Positions 52,933-60,972 of a stretch of DNA of 64,000 bases are shown in pieces. Numbering within the stretch: the stretch's first letter is position 1; each line of letters opens with the position of its first letter. A program made the translations under genes and the position numbers. Below the pieces are notes generated by a model that saw nothing but the letters and a program-made list of their open reading frames with translations, was not told where the DNA came from and ran no database searches. Origin of the DNA: Pedobacter sp. W3I1 (GTDB lineage: Bacteria > Bacteroidota > Bacteroidia > Sphingobacteriales > Sphingobacteriaceae); assembly GCF_030816015.1 (NCBI RefSeq), contig NZ_JAUSXN010000001.1, forward strand, positions 6,340,844 to 6,404,843. The letters run 5' to 3'.

Positions 52933-54483
52933 TTGGTAAAAGAATTAATTATCAATTCGACTCCTGCCGGAGTTACCATAGCGTTGATTGAAGACAAACA
53001 ACTTGTTGAGCTTCACAAAGAACAAATCAATATTAACTACGCTGTAGGCGATATTTATTTAGGCCGCATTAAAAAAATTATGCCTGGTCTGAATGCTGCT
53101 TTCGTGGATGTTGGTTATGAAAAAGATGCTTTTTTGCATTACTTTGATTTAGGCCCTCAGGTGCAATCTTTAATTAAGCTAACGAAGATCAAGCGTAATG
53201 GCTCGGTTACAGGCACATTATTAGATAATTTAAAGCTAGAAGCCGATATTAATAAGGCAGGCAAAATTTCTGATGTGCTCAGTAAAAACATGCTCCTACC
53301 TGTACAAATTGCCAAAGAGCCAATTTCTACAAAAGGGCCACGTTTAAGTTCCGACATTTCGATTGCCGGCAGGTATGTGGTACTGGTGCCATTCTCCAAT
53401 ACCATATCTGTATCAAAAAAAATTAAAAGTAATACCGAGCGTAATCGTTTAAAAAAGATTATCGAAAGTATTAAACCTCAAAATTTTGGGGTTATTATCA
53501 GAACCGTTTCTGAAGGCAGGGGGGTTGCCGAAATGCAAAAGGATCTTTTAGATTTAATTGCTAAATGGGAAAACTTCATTAAAAAAATGCCATCTACCGA
53601 ACCTTCAAAAAGAGTTTGGGGAGAAATGGACAGATCATCAACGTTAATCCGTGATATTCTGAACCCTGATTTTACAAACGTTTACGTAAGTACACCAGAG
53701 CTGTACGATGACATCCGTTCTTATGTTCACGATATTTCTCCTGAAATGGAAAAAATCGTTAAACTGTACAAACAGAAAGAACCTATCTTCGATCATTTCG
53801 GTGTAGAAAAGCAGATTAAAAATGCTTTCGGAAAAACAGTAAACTTACCAGGTGGTGCTTACCTTGTTGTAGAGCACACTGAAGCACTCCACGTGATAGA
53901 CGTGAACAGTGGAAACCGTACTGCCAGTAAAGAAAATCAAGAAGAGAATGCTTTACAGGTAAACAAAGAGGCGGCTAAAGAAATTGCCCGTCAATTGCGC
54001 TTGCGCGATATGGGCGGTATTGTGGTAATCGATTTTATCGATATGCACAAACCAACAAACCGTAAAATGCTATTCGATTATTTGCGTGAGCTGATGTTAT
54101 TGGATAGAGCCAAACACACTATTTTGCCTCCAAGCAAATTTGGTTTGGTACAAATTACCAGACAACGTGTTCGTCCGGAAATGAATATTGTTACGGTAGA
54201 AAAATGCCCGGCCTGCGATGGGACAGGAGAAATTAAAGCGAGTATCGTTTTAATGGATGATATTGAGAACAACCTTAATTATATTTTAAGAGAGCAAAAT
54301 GAAAAAGGTGTAACACTTTGCGTACACCCATATATCGAAGCTTATATTACAAAAGGCATTTTCAATCTTCAACGCCGCTGGTTCTTTAAATACGGCCAAT
54401 GGATTAAAGTTAAAGCGCAGTCATCGTATCACTTAACTGAGTTTCACTTCATCTCCGCAAAAGATGAAGAGATTAAATTATAA
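52933..54483 (+). CDS. rng: Ribonuclease G/E
   Basis: A 516-residue endoribonuclease for rRNA maturation and mRNA decay. The S1 domain (about 40-125) includes IYLGRIKKIMPGLNAAFVDVGYEKDAFLH. The catalytic DNase I-like core has HVIDVNSGNR with Asp near 318 and VVIDFIDM with Asp near 362, the Mg ligands. The zinc-link CPACDGTGEI joins dimers. It lacks the long C-terminal scaffold of RNase E, so RNase G size. The start is TTG at 52933: an in-frame TAG at 52927-52929 leaves no ATG before the conserved KELIINSTPAG. A 49-codon hydrophobic frame (52842-52991) overlaps the start in another frame. Confidence 0.95.
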   Translation: MVKELIINSTPAGVTIALIEDKQLVELHKEQININYAVGDIYLGRIKKIMPGLNAAFVDVGYEKDAFLHYFDLGPQVQSLIKLTKIKRNGSVTGTLLDNLKLEADINKAGKISDVLSKNMLLPVQIAKEPISTKGPRLSSDISIAGRYVVLVPFSNTISVSKKIKSNTERNRLKKIIESIKPQNFGVIIRTVSEGRGVAEMQKDLLDLIAKWENFIKKMPSTEPSKRVWGEMDRSSTLIRDILNPDFTNVYVSTPELYDDIRSYVHDISPEMEKIVKLYKQKEPIFDHFGVEKQIKNAFGKTVNLPGGAYLVVEHTEALHVIDVNSGNRTASKENQEENALQVNKEAAKEIARQLRLRDMGGIVVIDFIDMHKPTNRKMLFDYLRELMLLDRAKHTILPPSKFGLVQITRQRVRPEMNIVTVEKCPACDGTGEIKASIVLMDDIENNLNYILREQNEKGVTLCVHPYIEAYITKGIFNLQRRWFFKYGQWIKVKAQSSYHLTEFHFISAKDEEIKL

Positions 54484-54503
54484 CTCAAAACACATTTAAC
54501 AGA

Positions 54504-54534
54504 AAGCCTGGATTTTTTAAATCCGGGCTTTTTT
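54504..54534 (+). terminator. Intrinsic terminator after the RNase G gene
   Basis: AAGCCTGGATTT (54504-54515) pairs with AAATCCGGGCTT (54519-54530), with one T-G wobble, and then T's. It lies 21 bases after the stop. Confidence 0.88.
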
Positions 54535-54539
54535 GTTTA

Positions 54540-54986
54540 AAAAAAAGGAAGATTAACCTAAGTAATTTAAACCTGACAGCAGCGAAAATACTTTTTGCTT
54601 GTAGCAACTCTTAATATATGACAGGACCTCAAAAAGATTAAAGCGAATGGCAGGGCTTTCGGAACCGAAATACACAGCAACCTGCTTTCCAAAAAACAAT
54701 AATTGTATTGTCTAAAAATCATCTCTTTTATTAGAAAAGCAAATACAGAAGCTATTGGGTTACAGCAGTCCCGCCATTTGTTCTAGCCCCGATAAAGAAT
54801 CGGGGGGCTGCCACGTCTGTCGGGTTTAGAACCGAATCGTCCACCTAAGCAATTTCAGCCTGCGTAAGTTTTAAGAGCCTGCGGGGTTTAGCACAAAACG
54901 CGAGTCGGCAAACGATTAATTGTTCAAAAAAATAAAAACACTTTCAATCCTGAAAGGTTAAATTCGTAATCTAAAATTTTAATCAA
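54540..54986. other. Gene-free region before radA with palindromic repeat pieces
   Basis: No open frame is supported. A strong hairpin, AGCCCCGAT and ATCGGGGGGCT, lies at 54785-54809, next to CAGTCCCGCC, and the stretch from 54840 to 54910 is richer in G and C than its surroundings. The pieces look like another family of dispersed intergenic repeats of this lineage. The promoter of radA must lie at the end of the region, but no good TAnnTTTG box was found. Confidence 0.5.
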
Positions 54987-56363
54987 TTGGCAAAATCAAA
55001 AAGTGCATTTTTCTGTCAGAGCTGTGGCTACGAATCGGCAAAATGGTTGGGTAAATGCCCATCATGTAACCAATGGAATACCTTTGTAGAAGAAATTGTA
55101 GAAAAAAGCTCTGCTTCTGTTCCAACCTGGAAAAGTGATGGCGCTAGCCGTAAAGTAAGCAAACCCAGCAAGGTTGATGAAATACAATCATCAACAGAAC
55201 GCAGAATATTAACCGGCGATAAAGAATTAGACCGCGTATTAGGTGGTGGATTGGTAGAAGGATCGCTGGTGCTCATCGGTGGTGAACCCGGTATTGGAAA
55301 ATCGACCCTGATGCTGCAATTGGCCTTAAATTTAAAGGGCAAAAAACTCCTCTATATCTCTGGCGAAGAAAGCGAACAGCAGATTAAAATGCGGGCAGAA
55401 AGGATTCAGGAAACTCCATCATCCAACTGTTACATTTTAACAGAAACTTCTACACAGAATATATTTAAACAGATCGAAATTCTGGAGCCCGAAATCTTAG
55501 TGGTAGATTCTATCCAGACTTTGCACTCCGCTCATATCGATTCTACCCCGGGCAGCGTGTCGCAGGTAAGGGAATGTACGTCCGAACTATTGCGTTTTGC
55601 AAAAGAAACCGGTGTACCTGTTTTCCTTATTGGCCACATCACTAAAGATGGCGCCATTGCAGGGCCTAAAATACTAGAACATATGGTTGACACGGTTTTG
55701 CAATTTGAAGGCGACAGGCATCACGTTTATCGCATTCTAAGATCTATCAAAAACCGATTTGGTGCGGCAGCAGAATTGGGTATCTACGAAATGCAAGGCA
55801 GTGGTTTAAGAGAAGTTTCCAATCCTTCGGAGATTTTGTTGTCACAACGCGACGAAGAGCTGAGCGGAATCGCCATAGCCGCAACCTTAGAAGGCGCCAG
55901 ACCAATGTTGATTGAAACGCAGGCTTTGGTGAGTTCGGCAGCATATGGAACCCCTCAACGCTCTGCAACAGGCTTTGATACTAAAAGAATGAATATGCTC
56001 TTAGCTGTTTTAGAAAAACGCTGTGGCTTTAGGTTAAGTACACAAGATGTTTTCTTAAATATCGCCGGCGGAATTAGAGTGGAAGATCCGGCCATTGACC
56101 TGGCTGTATTAATTGCCATTATATCATCGCATCAGGATATCGCTGTGTCTTCAAAAAATTGTTTCGCTGCAGAGGTAGGTCTGTCAGGAGAAATAAGAGC
56201 AGTAAACAGAATCGAACATCGCATTGCTGAAGCAGATAAATTGGGTTTCGAAACCATTTACATCTCTAAATACAATTTAAAAGGCATTGCTTTAGAAAAA
56301 TACAATCTTGAGATTAAAGCAGTAAGTAAAATAGAAGAAGTGTTCAGTCTTGTTTTTGGATAA
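54987..56363 (+). CDS. radA: DNA repair protein RadA
   Basis: A 458-residue DnaB/RecA-like ATPase that helps branch migration in recombination. Zinc finger CQSCGYESAKWLGKCPSCNQW at the N-terminus (Cys 10, 13, 24, 27); RecA-like core with Walker A GGEPGIGKST; the RadA motif KNRFGAAAELGIYEM; C-terminal Lon-protease-like domain with GGIRVEDPAIDLAVLIAI. Length and order are typical. The start is TTG at 54987, since an in-frame TAA at 54972-54974 leaves no ATG before the zinc finger. The initiator MAKSKSAFFC agrees with the family. Confidence 0.96.
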   Translation: MAKSKSAFFCQSCGYESAKWLGKCPSCNQWNTFVEEIVEKSSASVPTWKSDGASRKVSKPSKVDEIQSSTERRILTGDKELDRVLGGGLVEGSLVLIGGEPGIGKSTLMLQLALNLKGKKLLYISGEESEQQIKMRAERIQETPSSNCYILTETSTQNIFKQIEILEPEILVVDSIQTLHSAHIDSTPGSVSQVRECTSELLRFAKETGVPVFLIGHITKDGAIAGPKILEHMVDTVLQFEGDRHHVYRILRSIKNRFGAAAELGIYEMQGSGLREVSNPSEILLSQRDEELSGIAIAATLEGARPMLIETQALVSSAAYGTPQRSATGFDTKRMNMLLAVLEKRCGFRLSTQDVFLNIAGGIRVEDPAIDLAVLIAIISSHQDIAVSSKNCFAAEVGLSGEIRAVNRIEHRIAEADKLGFETIYISKYNLKGIALEKYNLEIKAVSKIEEVFSLVFG

Positions 56364-56592
56364 AATAAGAGTGGGGAAATAATTCAACAACATTCCACAC
56401 AAAGAAGATAATATTCTACATTTCTACAACATCATTGATTACTAACAAAATTATCATAAAAAAAATAACTCACTGAATACAAGAACATTAATCATAACCA
56501 AAACAAAGATTAAAGTTTTGGATTCTGGTTTGCCTATAAAAAATCAGCTGTATATCATAGAATGTGATCTACACGATTATAGGGATGATTTT
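56364..56592. other. Gene-free region after radA
   Basis: An A+T-rich gap of about 230 bases in which no gene, terminator or repeat was recognised. The strong terminator that follows at 56593 is far from radA, so either radA has a long 3' tail or a short RNA is made here. Confidence 0.4.
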
Positions 56593-56624
56593 CCTCGTTA
56601 ACGGATGTTAACGAGGCTTTTTTG
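56593..56624 (+). terminator. Isolated intrinsic terminator between radA and the DUF4920 gene
   Basis: CCTCGTTAAC (56593-56602) and GTTAACGAGG (56607-56616) pair perfectly around GGAT, followed by CTTTTTTG. It lies 230 bases after radA. Confidence 0.9.
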
Positions 56625-56687
56625 TTTCACGATTTAGAAAAATTTTAAATAACTTTGATTAGATCATAACCGGATAATTATAAAATC

Positions 56688-57152
56688 ATGAAAAAAATCA
56701 TTCTAAGCTTGGGTTTTTGTCTATTTACGGCACTTTCATTTGCTCAAACCGCATATACTGGTCAGAAATTTGGAGAAGAAGTTAAACCAGGCGATGTAAA
56801 ACCAGCTGCAAAGATGGAGGTTGCTATGGGGGATAAAAAAACTGTCGATATGAAAATCGAAGGTAAGGTGGTTGATGTATGTAAGAAAAAGGGATGCTGG
56901 ATGACATTAGAAATGCCTAATGGTGATCCAATGCGGGTAACTTTTAAAGATTATGCTTTCTTTATGCCGATGGATATTGTTGGCAAAAAAGTAGTTTTAG
57001 ATGGCTTAGCAAAGAAACAAACCATCTCCGTTGAAACTTTACGTCACTATGCCGAAGACGCGAAAAAATCTCCTGAAGAAGTAGCCAAAATTACCGATCC
57101 TAAAAAGGAACTGGCATTCGAAGCTAAAGGCGTGGTGATTTTGGATAAATAA
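56688..57152 (+). CDS. DUF4920 secreted protein
   Basis: A 154-residue exported protein. Signal peptide KKIILSLGFCLFTALSFAQ. The mature domain has the DUF4920 pattern: KIEGKVVDVCKKKGCWMTLE, with two cysteines separated by Lys-Lys-Lys-Gly, then MRVTFKDYAFFMP and VVLDGLAKKQTISVETLRHYAEDA. The domain is thought to be an OB-like fold; the Cys pair and a later His suggest metal binding (often proposed for copper or similar), which is not proven. A -7-like box TAACTTTG lies at 56650-56657. Confidence 0.9.
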   Translation: MKKIILSLGFCLFTALSFAQTAYTGQKFGEEVKPGDVKPAAKMEVAMGDKKTVDMKIEGKVVDVCKKKGCWMTLEMPNGDPMRVTFKDYAFFMPMDIVGKKVVLDGLAKKQTISVETLRHYAEDAKKSPEEVAKITDPKKELAFEAKGVVILDK

Positions 57153-57179
57153 TTCCCAGAATTGAATATGGCAATATTG

Positions 57180-57248
57180 GTCACCCTGAATTTATTTTAG
57201 GGTCTTAATGGCGGCAAAGAAAGATGCTGAAATAAATTCAGCATGACG
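57180..57248. repeat. Inverted pair of REP-like palindromes
   Basis: GTCACCCTGAATTTATTTTA (from 57180) and AAATAAATTCAGCATGAC (to 57247) are inverted relatives of the palindromes at 2255 and 3829, here with only a short spacer. They fill the gap between the convergent DUF4920 and ilvE genes. Confidence 0.7.
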
Positions 57249-57259
57249 ATACTATAAAT

Positions 57260-57298
57260 AATAAACCCCAATGCATATTCTGCATCGGGGTTTATTAT
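57260..57298 (-). terminator. Intrinsic terminator after ilvE
   Basis: AATAAACCCCAATGCA and TGCATCGGGGTTTATT pair with one mismatch around TATTC. It lies about 20 bases after the ilvE stop. Confidence 0.85.
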
Positions 57299-57316
57299 TT
57301 ATATGACTCTTCGGAA

Positions 57317-58381
57317 TTATAAAACCCAGTTCCAACCAAATTCATCAGGTGCTAAACCGTAACGGATATCGTTCAGTTTTTTAGCAATACCATTAGAAAT
57401 ATGTCTGGTTGATGGGTCGGTCAATTTATAGATCTGACCGTTATAGCCCATTTCGCCTACATGCGTTACTGTAGCAGCAGTTCCTGCGGCAAAAGCTTCG
57501 GTTAAGCTTCCTTTTTCGATTCCTTCAATTACTTCTTTAACAGAAACCCTGCGTTCTTCAACTTCTATTCCGGCATCTTTAGCCAGTTTAATAATGGTAT
57601 CACGCGTTACACCATCTAAAACGGTACTGCGTACTGATGGCGTAACCAGTTTACCATTAATGACAAAAAGCAAGTTGGCTGTTCCAGCTTCTTCAATAAA
57701 CTCATGGGTTACTGAATCTGTCCAGATCAATTGATCATAACCTTCTTTTTTAGCTTGTTCGAAAGGATATAACGAACGTGCATAATTTCCAGCAGTTTTG
57801 GCAAAGCCCACACCACCTTCATCTGCACGCGTAAATTCAGTTTCAATTTTAACCTTTAATGCACTACTGTAATATGGACCAGTCGGAGTGGTTAACAAAG
57901 CAAATTTATAGGTATCAGATGCCTTAACGCCCAAATAAGGATCCATTGCGAACATTACCGGGCGGATATATAAAGCATAATCTTCTTGATCAGGCACCCA
58001 CTTCTCATCAACATTGATCAGTGCGGCTAAACCTTGCATAAAAATTTCTTCTGGAATACCCGGCATCGACATTCTGGCGGCTGATTTGTTAAAACGTTCG
58101 AAGTTTTTATCAGCACGGAACACACTAATCCTTCCATCTGGTTGGCGATAAGCCTTTAACCCTTCGAAAATTGCCTGTCCGTAATGAAGCGCAGAAATTG
58201 CCGGGCTCATCGGAATTGGACCATAAGGAAGAATCTGTAAATTTTTCCATTCGCCATCTTCGTAATCGGCAGTAAACATGTGATCGGTAAAAACCTTACC
58301 GAACGGTAATTGCGAAAAATCAGTAACAGTCAAACGTGTTTCGTTTGCTTTAGTGATTTTTATATCTAATGTCTCGGTCAT
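57317..58381 (-). CDS. ilvE: Branched-chain amino acid aminotransferase
   Basis: A 354-residue class IV PLP aminotransferase for leucine, isoleucine and valine. Features: HYGQAIFEGLKAYR in the substrate-binding loop, the PLP-binding Lys in GFAKTAGNYARSL, EEAGTANLLFV, and TVLDGVTRDTI with AFAAGTAATVTHV for the phosphate cup. This is the longer BCAT type (about 350 residues) typical of Bacteroidetes and eukaryotes. The 144 bases upstream contain repeated AATGA and ATTCACTCATTC pieces in inverted order. No other branched-chain gene is near. Confidence 0.95.
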   Translation of the reverse strand: MTETLDIKITKANETRLTVTDFSQLPFGKVFTDHMFTADYEDGEWKNLQILPYGPIPMSPAISALHYGQAIFEGLKAYRQPDGRISVFRADKNFERFNKSAARMSMPGIPEEIFMQGLAALINVDEKWVPDQEDYALYIRPVMFAMDPYLGVKASDTYKFALLTTPTGPYYSSALKVKIETEFTRADEGGVGFAKTAGNYARSLYPFEQAKKEGYDQLIWTDSVTHEFIEEAGTANLLFVINGKLVTPSVRSTVLDGVTRDTIIKLAKDAGIEVEERRVSVKEVIEGIEKGSLTEAFAAGTAATVTHVGEMGYNGQIYKLTDPSTRHISNGIAKKLNDIRYGLAPDEFGWNWVL

Positions 58382-58525
58382 TGTATTTGAATTTTGAATG
58401 AGTGAATGATCGAATGATTGAGTGTTTACCCGCTCATTCTCTAATTCAATAATTCACTCATTCTGTCATTAATTATTTCGCGCAAATTAAGAAAAAACAG
58501 CCTTTTTTAATAGCTTTTTATAATA

Positions 58526-59491
58526 TTAATCTTTGTTTTTGAGTGTTTTAAGTACACTAAGCACCCAGCCTTTACCCCATTCTTCCATTTGCTCGTCGGT
58601 CCATAAGAAAGGATAAAAGATTCTTTTCTGAAAACGCGGAGGCAGATACTTTTGCCAGTTGGTTCCACCTGTTGCAGCAATATCAACGGGATCTTTCTCT
58701 AAATAACGCACGGCCGATTTGTAATGCGATAAAGGCCATTCCACATTTACATACAAATCCAGCTTACGTAATTCTTCTGCAAGTGCAGAAACATCTGCTC
58801 CATTGGCTTGTAATTGATGGTATAAAGCTGAGAAATTGGTTAAAGTACGGTCTTTTGCCAGTTGTAGAAACTGAGCCGCATACTTTTTAATAAATTGCTT
58901 TAAGGTTAAAGTTTGCTTACCGGAAGCCAGTTCGGTTGCACCGAATTTCCAGTAAATAAATTCGAATTGTTCTTCTATTGTTGCAGTGCTTAATTCTACG
59001 CGTTTGGATTTGTCTACTAACCGGATAAAATCCGTAGCACAGATCTCAATCATCCGGTACTGGCCCGATTGGAATCCACTGGCAGGCAATAACGACATCC
59101 GGAATTTCAGGAACTGTTCTTTCTCCATACCATCAACCATTACCTCAAAAGAAGTAGTTAAGGCGTTGAAATAAGCATTGATGCGTTTTACTCGTGCAGT
59201 AAAAAAGTCGGCAGTTAGATCTTCATGCTCCGCAATCTGCCTGCATTCGTGCAGTGCAAGCTTAAAATAAAGTTCGGTAATTTGGTGGTACATGATGAAA
59301 ATCTCTTCATCAGGAATCGGCGTTTTAGGATTCTGCAAGCTCAGCAAAGTATCCAAATGGATGTAGTCCCAATAGGTTAAAAAATCTGCATATAAAAGTC
59401 CGTCCAGGTACGATGCCATATCTTGCCCCATTGCCGTATACTTTTCCTGTAGCTGATGTAGTTTGTCTTTTATTTCGGGTGTGAAATCCAT
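58526..59491 (-). CDS. kynA: Tryptophan 2,3-dioxygenase family heme enzyme
   Basis: A 321-residue heme dioxygenase that opens the indole ring of tryptophan to N-formylkynurenine. The N-terminus has YADFLTYWDYIHLDTLLSLQ, and then FIMYHQITELYFKLALHE with the substrate-side His69 in HQxxELxFK. Near the C-terminus SHYKSAVRYL carries a His in the place of the heme ligand, and DIAATGGTNWQKYL matches the TGGS substrate loop. The tetramer is cytosolic. No other kynurenine gene is near. It diverges from the CLC-type gene at 59638. Confidence 0.9.
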   Translation of the reverse strand: MDFTPEIKDKLHQLQEKYTAMGQDMASYLDGLLYADFLTYWDYIHLDTLLSLQNPKTPIPDEEIFIMYHQITELYFKLALHECRQIAEHEDLTADFFTARVKRINAYFNALTTSFEVMVDGMEKEQFLKFRMSLLPASGFQSGQYRMIEICATDFIRLVDKSKRVELSTATIEEQFEFIYWKFGATELASGKQTLTLKQFIKKYAAQFLQLAKDRTLTNFSALYHQLQANGADVSALAEELRKLDLYVNVEWPLSHYKSAVRYLEKDPVDIAATGGTNWQKYLPPRFQKRIFYPFLWTDEQMEEWGKGWVLSVLKTLKNKD

Positions 59492-59526
59492 GGTTTAAAG
59501 TTAGCTGCACAAAGGTGATAAAGATT

Positions 59527-59557
59527 TTGCAACAAATAACTAAATTTTATACATTTG
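59527..59557 (+). promoter_or_regulatory. Promoter of the fluoride-riboswitch-controlled CLC gene
   Basis: TTG (59527-59529, within TTTTG), 20 bases, then TACATTTG (59550-59557). The predicted start of transcription, about 59561, coincides with the 5' end of the riboswitch. Confidence 0.78.
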
Positions 59558-59561
59558 GAAC

Positions 59562-59613
59562 GATGGCGATGGAGTACCGCCAAAACCGCCCAAACAGGCT
59601 GATGACTCCTACG
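59562..59613 (+). promoter_or_regulatory. Fluoride riboswitch (crcB motif RNA)
   Basis: The leader contains GGCGATGGAG, CCGCC, AAAACCGCCC, AGGCTGATGACTCC and TACG in the order of the fluoride aptamer. Pairings fit: GGAGT (59571-59575) with ACTCC (59605-59609), GGCG (59565-59568) with CGCC (59578-59581), and GCC (59588-59590) with GGC (59597-59599). The conserved CTGATG and CTCCTAC segments are intact. It precedes a CLC gene with fluoride-antiporter signatures, exactly the gene class expected. It should raise expression when fluoride is high. No full expression-platform terminator is obvious; only a T-rich run follows, so control could be at translation initiation. Confidence 0.9.
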
Positions 59614-59637
59614 ATTTTTATTTAAAATTGAATTCAA

Positions 59638-60927
59638 ATGCCTGTTAAAAAACTAACAGAAGGTTTTCTTCTGTCGATCAAACACTTTATTAAACTCGAC
59701 TTCGGATTACTTTTAATCAGCACTTTAAAATGGCTGTTTATCTCTGCTATATTGGGTGGGATTATTGGCTCGGCCTCTGCCCTGTTTTTAGAAACTTTAA
59801 ACTGGGCAACCCATTACCGAGAGCAACACCTTTGGATTATTGCCTTTTTACCAATCGCGGGTATACTCATTGGCCTGGCTTACCATTACTGGGGTGCAGC
59901 CGTTGTAAAGGGCAACAACCTCTTAATTGAGGAATTGCAATCGCCTAAAAATGTGATTCCATTGGTTATGGCACCACTCATTTTTGCAGGCACTATTATT
60001 ACCCATTTATTTGGCGGATCGGCCGGAAGAGAAGGTACGGCGGTTCAAATTGGAGGCGCTTTCGCCGACCAATTCACTAAACTGTTTAAACTTAAAGCCA
60101 GAGATAGAAAAGTAATCCTCATTTGCGGAATTAGCGCTGGTTTTGCGTCTGTTTTCGGAACACCATTGGCGGGGGCAGTATTTGGATTAGAGGTTTTTGT
60201 TATCGGAAGTTTAACCTATAGTTCCATTCTTCCTTCATTTATTACTGCAATTATTGCCGATTATATCTGCAAGGCTTGGGGTGTTGGTCATACCCATTAT
60301 TCCATATCCCTAATACCGGAAATGAATTCGATCAATTTATTGTTATCATTAGGTGCAGGAATATTATTTGGACTTGTTGCAAGATCTTTCTCGGCCTTAA
60401 ACCATGGTTTATCAAATCTTTTCAGCAAAATTAAATATCCACCATTACGGCCATTTATTGGTGGAATAGTTTTAATCGGCACTATTTACCTGATCGGGAA
60501 TACACGATACATCGGTTTAGGTATTCCGGTTATTTCAGAAGCATTTACACAACAAGAAGCTTATTATACATTTGCCATCAAATTATTTTTGACTGCATTT
60601 ACCTTGAGTACGGGGTTTAAGGGAGGTGAGGTTACCCCACTTTTCTTTATTGGCGCTACACTAGGTAGCTTTTTGAGTTTCTTTATTCCCTTACCTCTTG
60701 GCCTGCTGGCAGGAATGGGCTTTGTGGCTGTTTTTGCAGGGGCAGCGAATACACCTTTGGCTTGTATATTTATGGGCGTAGAGTTATTTGGCACATCATC
60801 TGGAATTTATATTGCCATAGCCTGCATTACTGCTTATCTGTTTTCAGGCCATACGGGGATTTATCGGTCACAAACGATAGGCGCACCCAAACATTTGTTA
60901 TTAAAGCGGCATCAATTTTTGAGGTAG
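59638..60927 (+). CDS. CLC-F type fluoride/proton antiporter
   Basis: A 429-residue CLC-family membrane protein with about twelve helices that would export fluoride in exchange for protons. It shows features of the fluoride branch: VVKGNNLLIEEL where chloride CLCs have GSGIP, the gating-Glu motif GREGTAVQIGG rather than GREGP, and FKGGEVTPLFFIGATLG with the Thr typical of CLC-F. FGTPLAGAVFGLEVF is the conserved helix region. The upstream fluoride riboswitch supports the assignment strongly. The stop codon (60925-60927) lies inside the left arm of the RAYT-associated hairpin repeat. The role in fluoride rather than chloride transport is inferred from motif and riboswitch. Confidence 0.93.
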   Translation: MPVKKLTEGFLLSIKHFIKLDFGLLLISTLKWLFISAILGGIIGSASALFLETLNWATHYREQHLWIIAFLPIAGILIGLAYHYWGAAVVKGNNLLIEELQSPKNVIPLVMAPLIFAGTIITHLFGGSAGREGTAVQIGGAFADQFTKLFKLKARDRKVILICGISAGFASVFGTPLAGAVFGLEVFVIGSLTYSSILPSFITAIIADYICKAWGVGHTHYSISLIPEMNSINLLLSLGAGILFGLVARSFSALNHGLSNLFSKIKYPPLRPFIGGIVLIGTIYLIGNTRYIGLGIPVISEAFTQQEAYYTFAIKLFLTAFTLSTGFKGGEVTPLFFIGATLGSFLSFFIPLPLGLLAGMGFVAVFAGAANTPLACIFMGVELFGTSSGIYIAIACITAYLFSGHTGIYRSQTIGAPKHLLLKRHQFLR

Positions 60928-60972
60928 CTTTGACAACCTTCTCAACAAGCGGCCTGTAAGGTTGTCAAAGCT
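60926..60972. repeat. Palindromic repeat flanking the RAYT gene, 3' side
   Basis: AGCTTTGACAACCTT (60926-60940) and AAGGTTGTCAAAGCT (60958-60972) form a perfect 15-bp stem. The stop codons of both convergent genes, CLC-type (60925-60927) and RAYT (60965-60967), touch or lie in the arms. A matching palindrome lies at 61615-61661. Confidence 0.9.
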
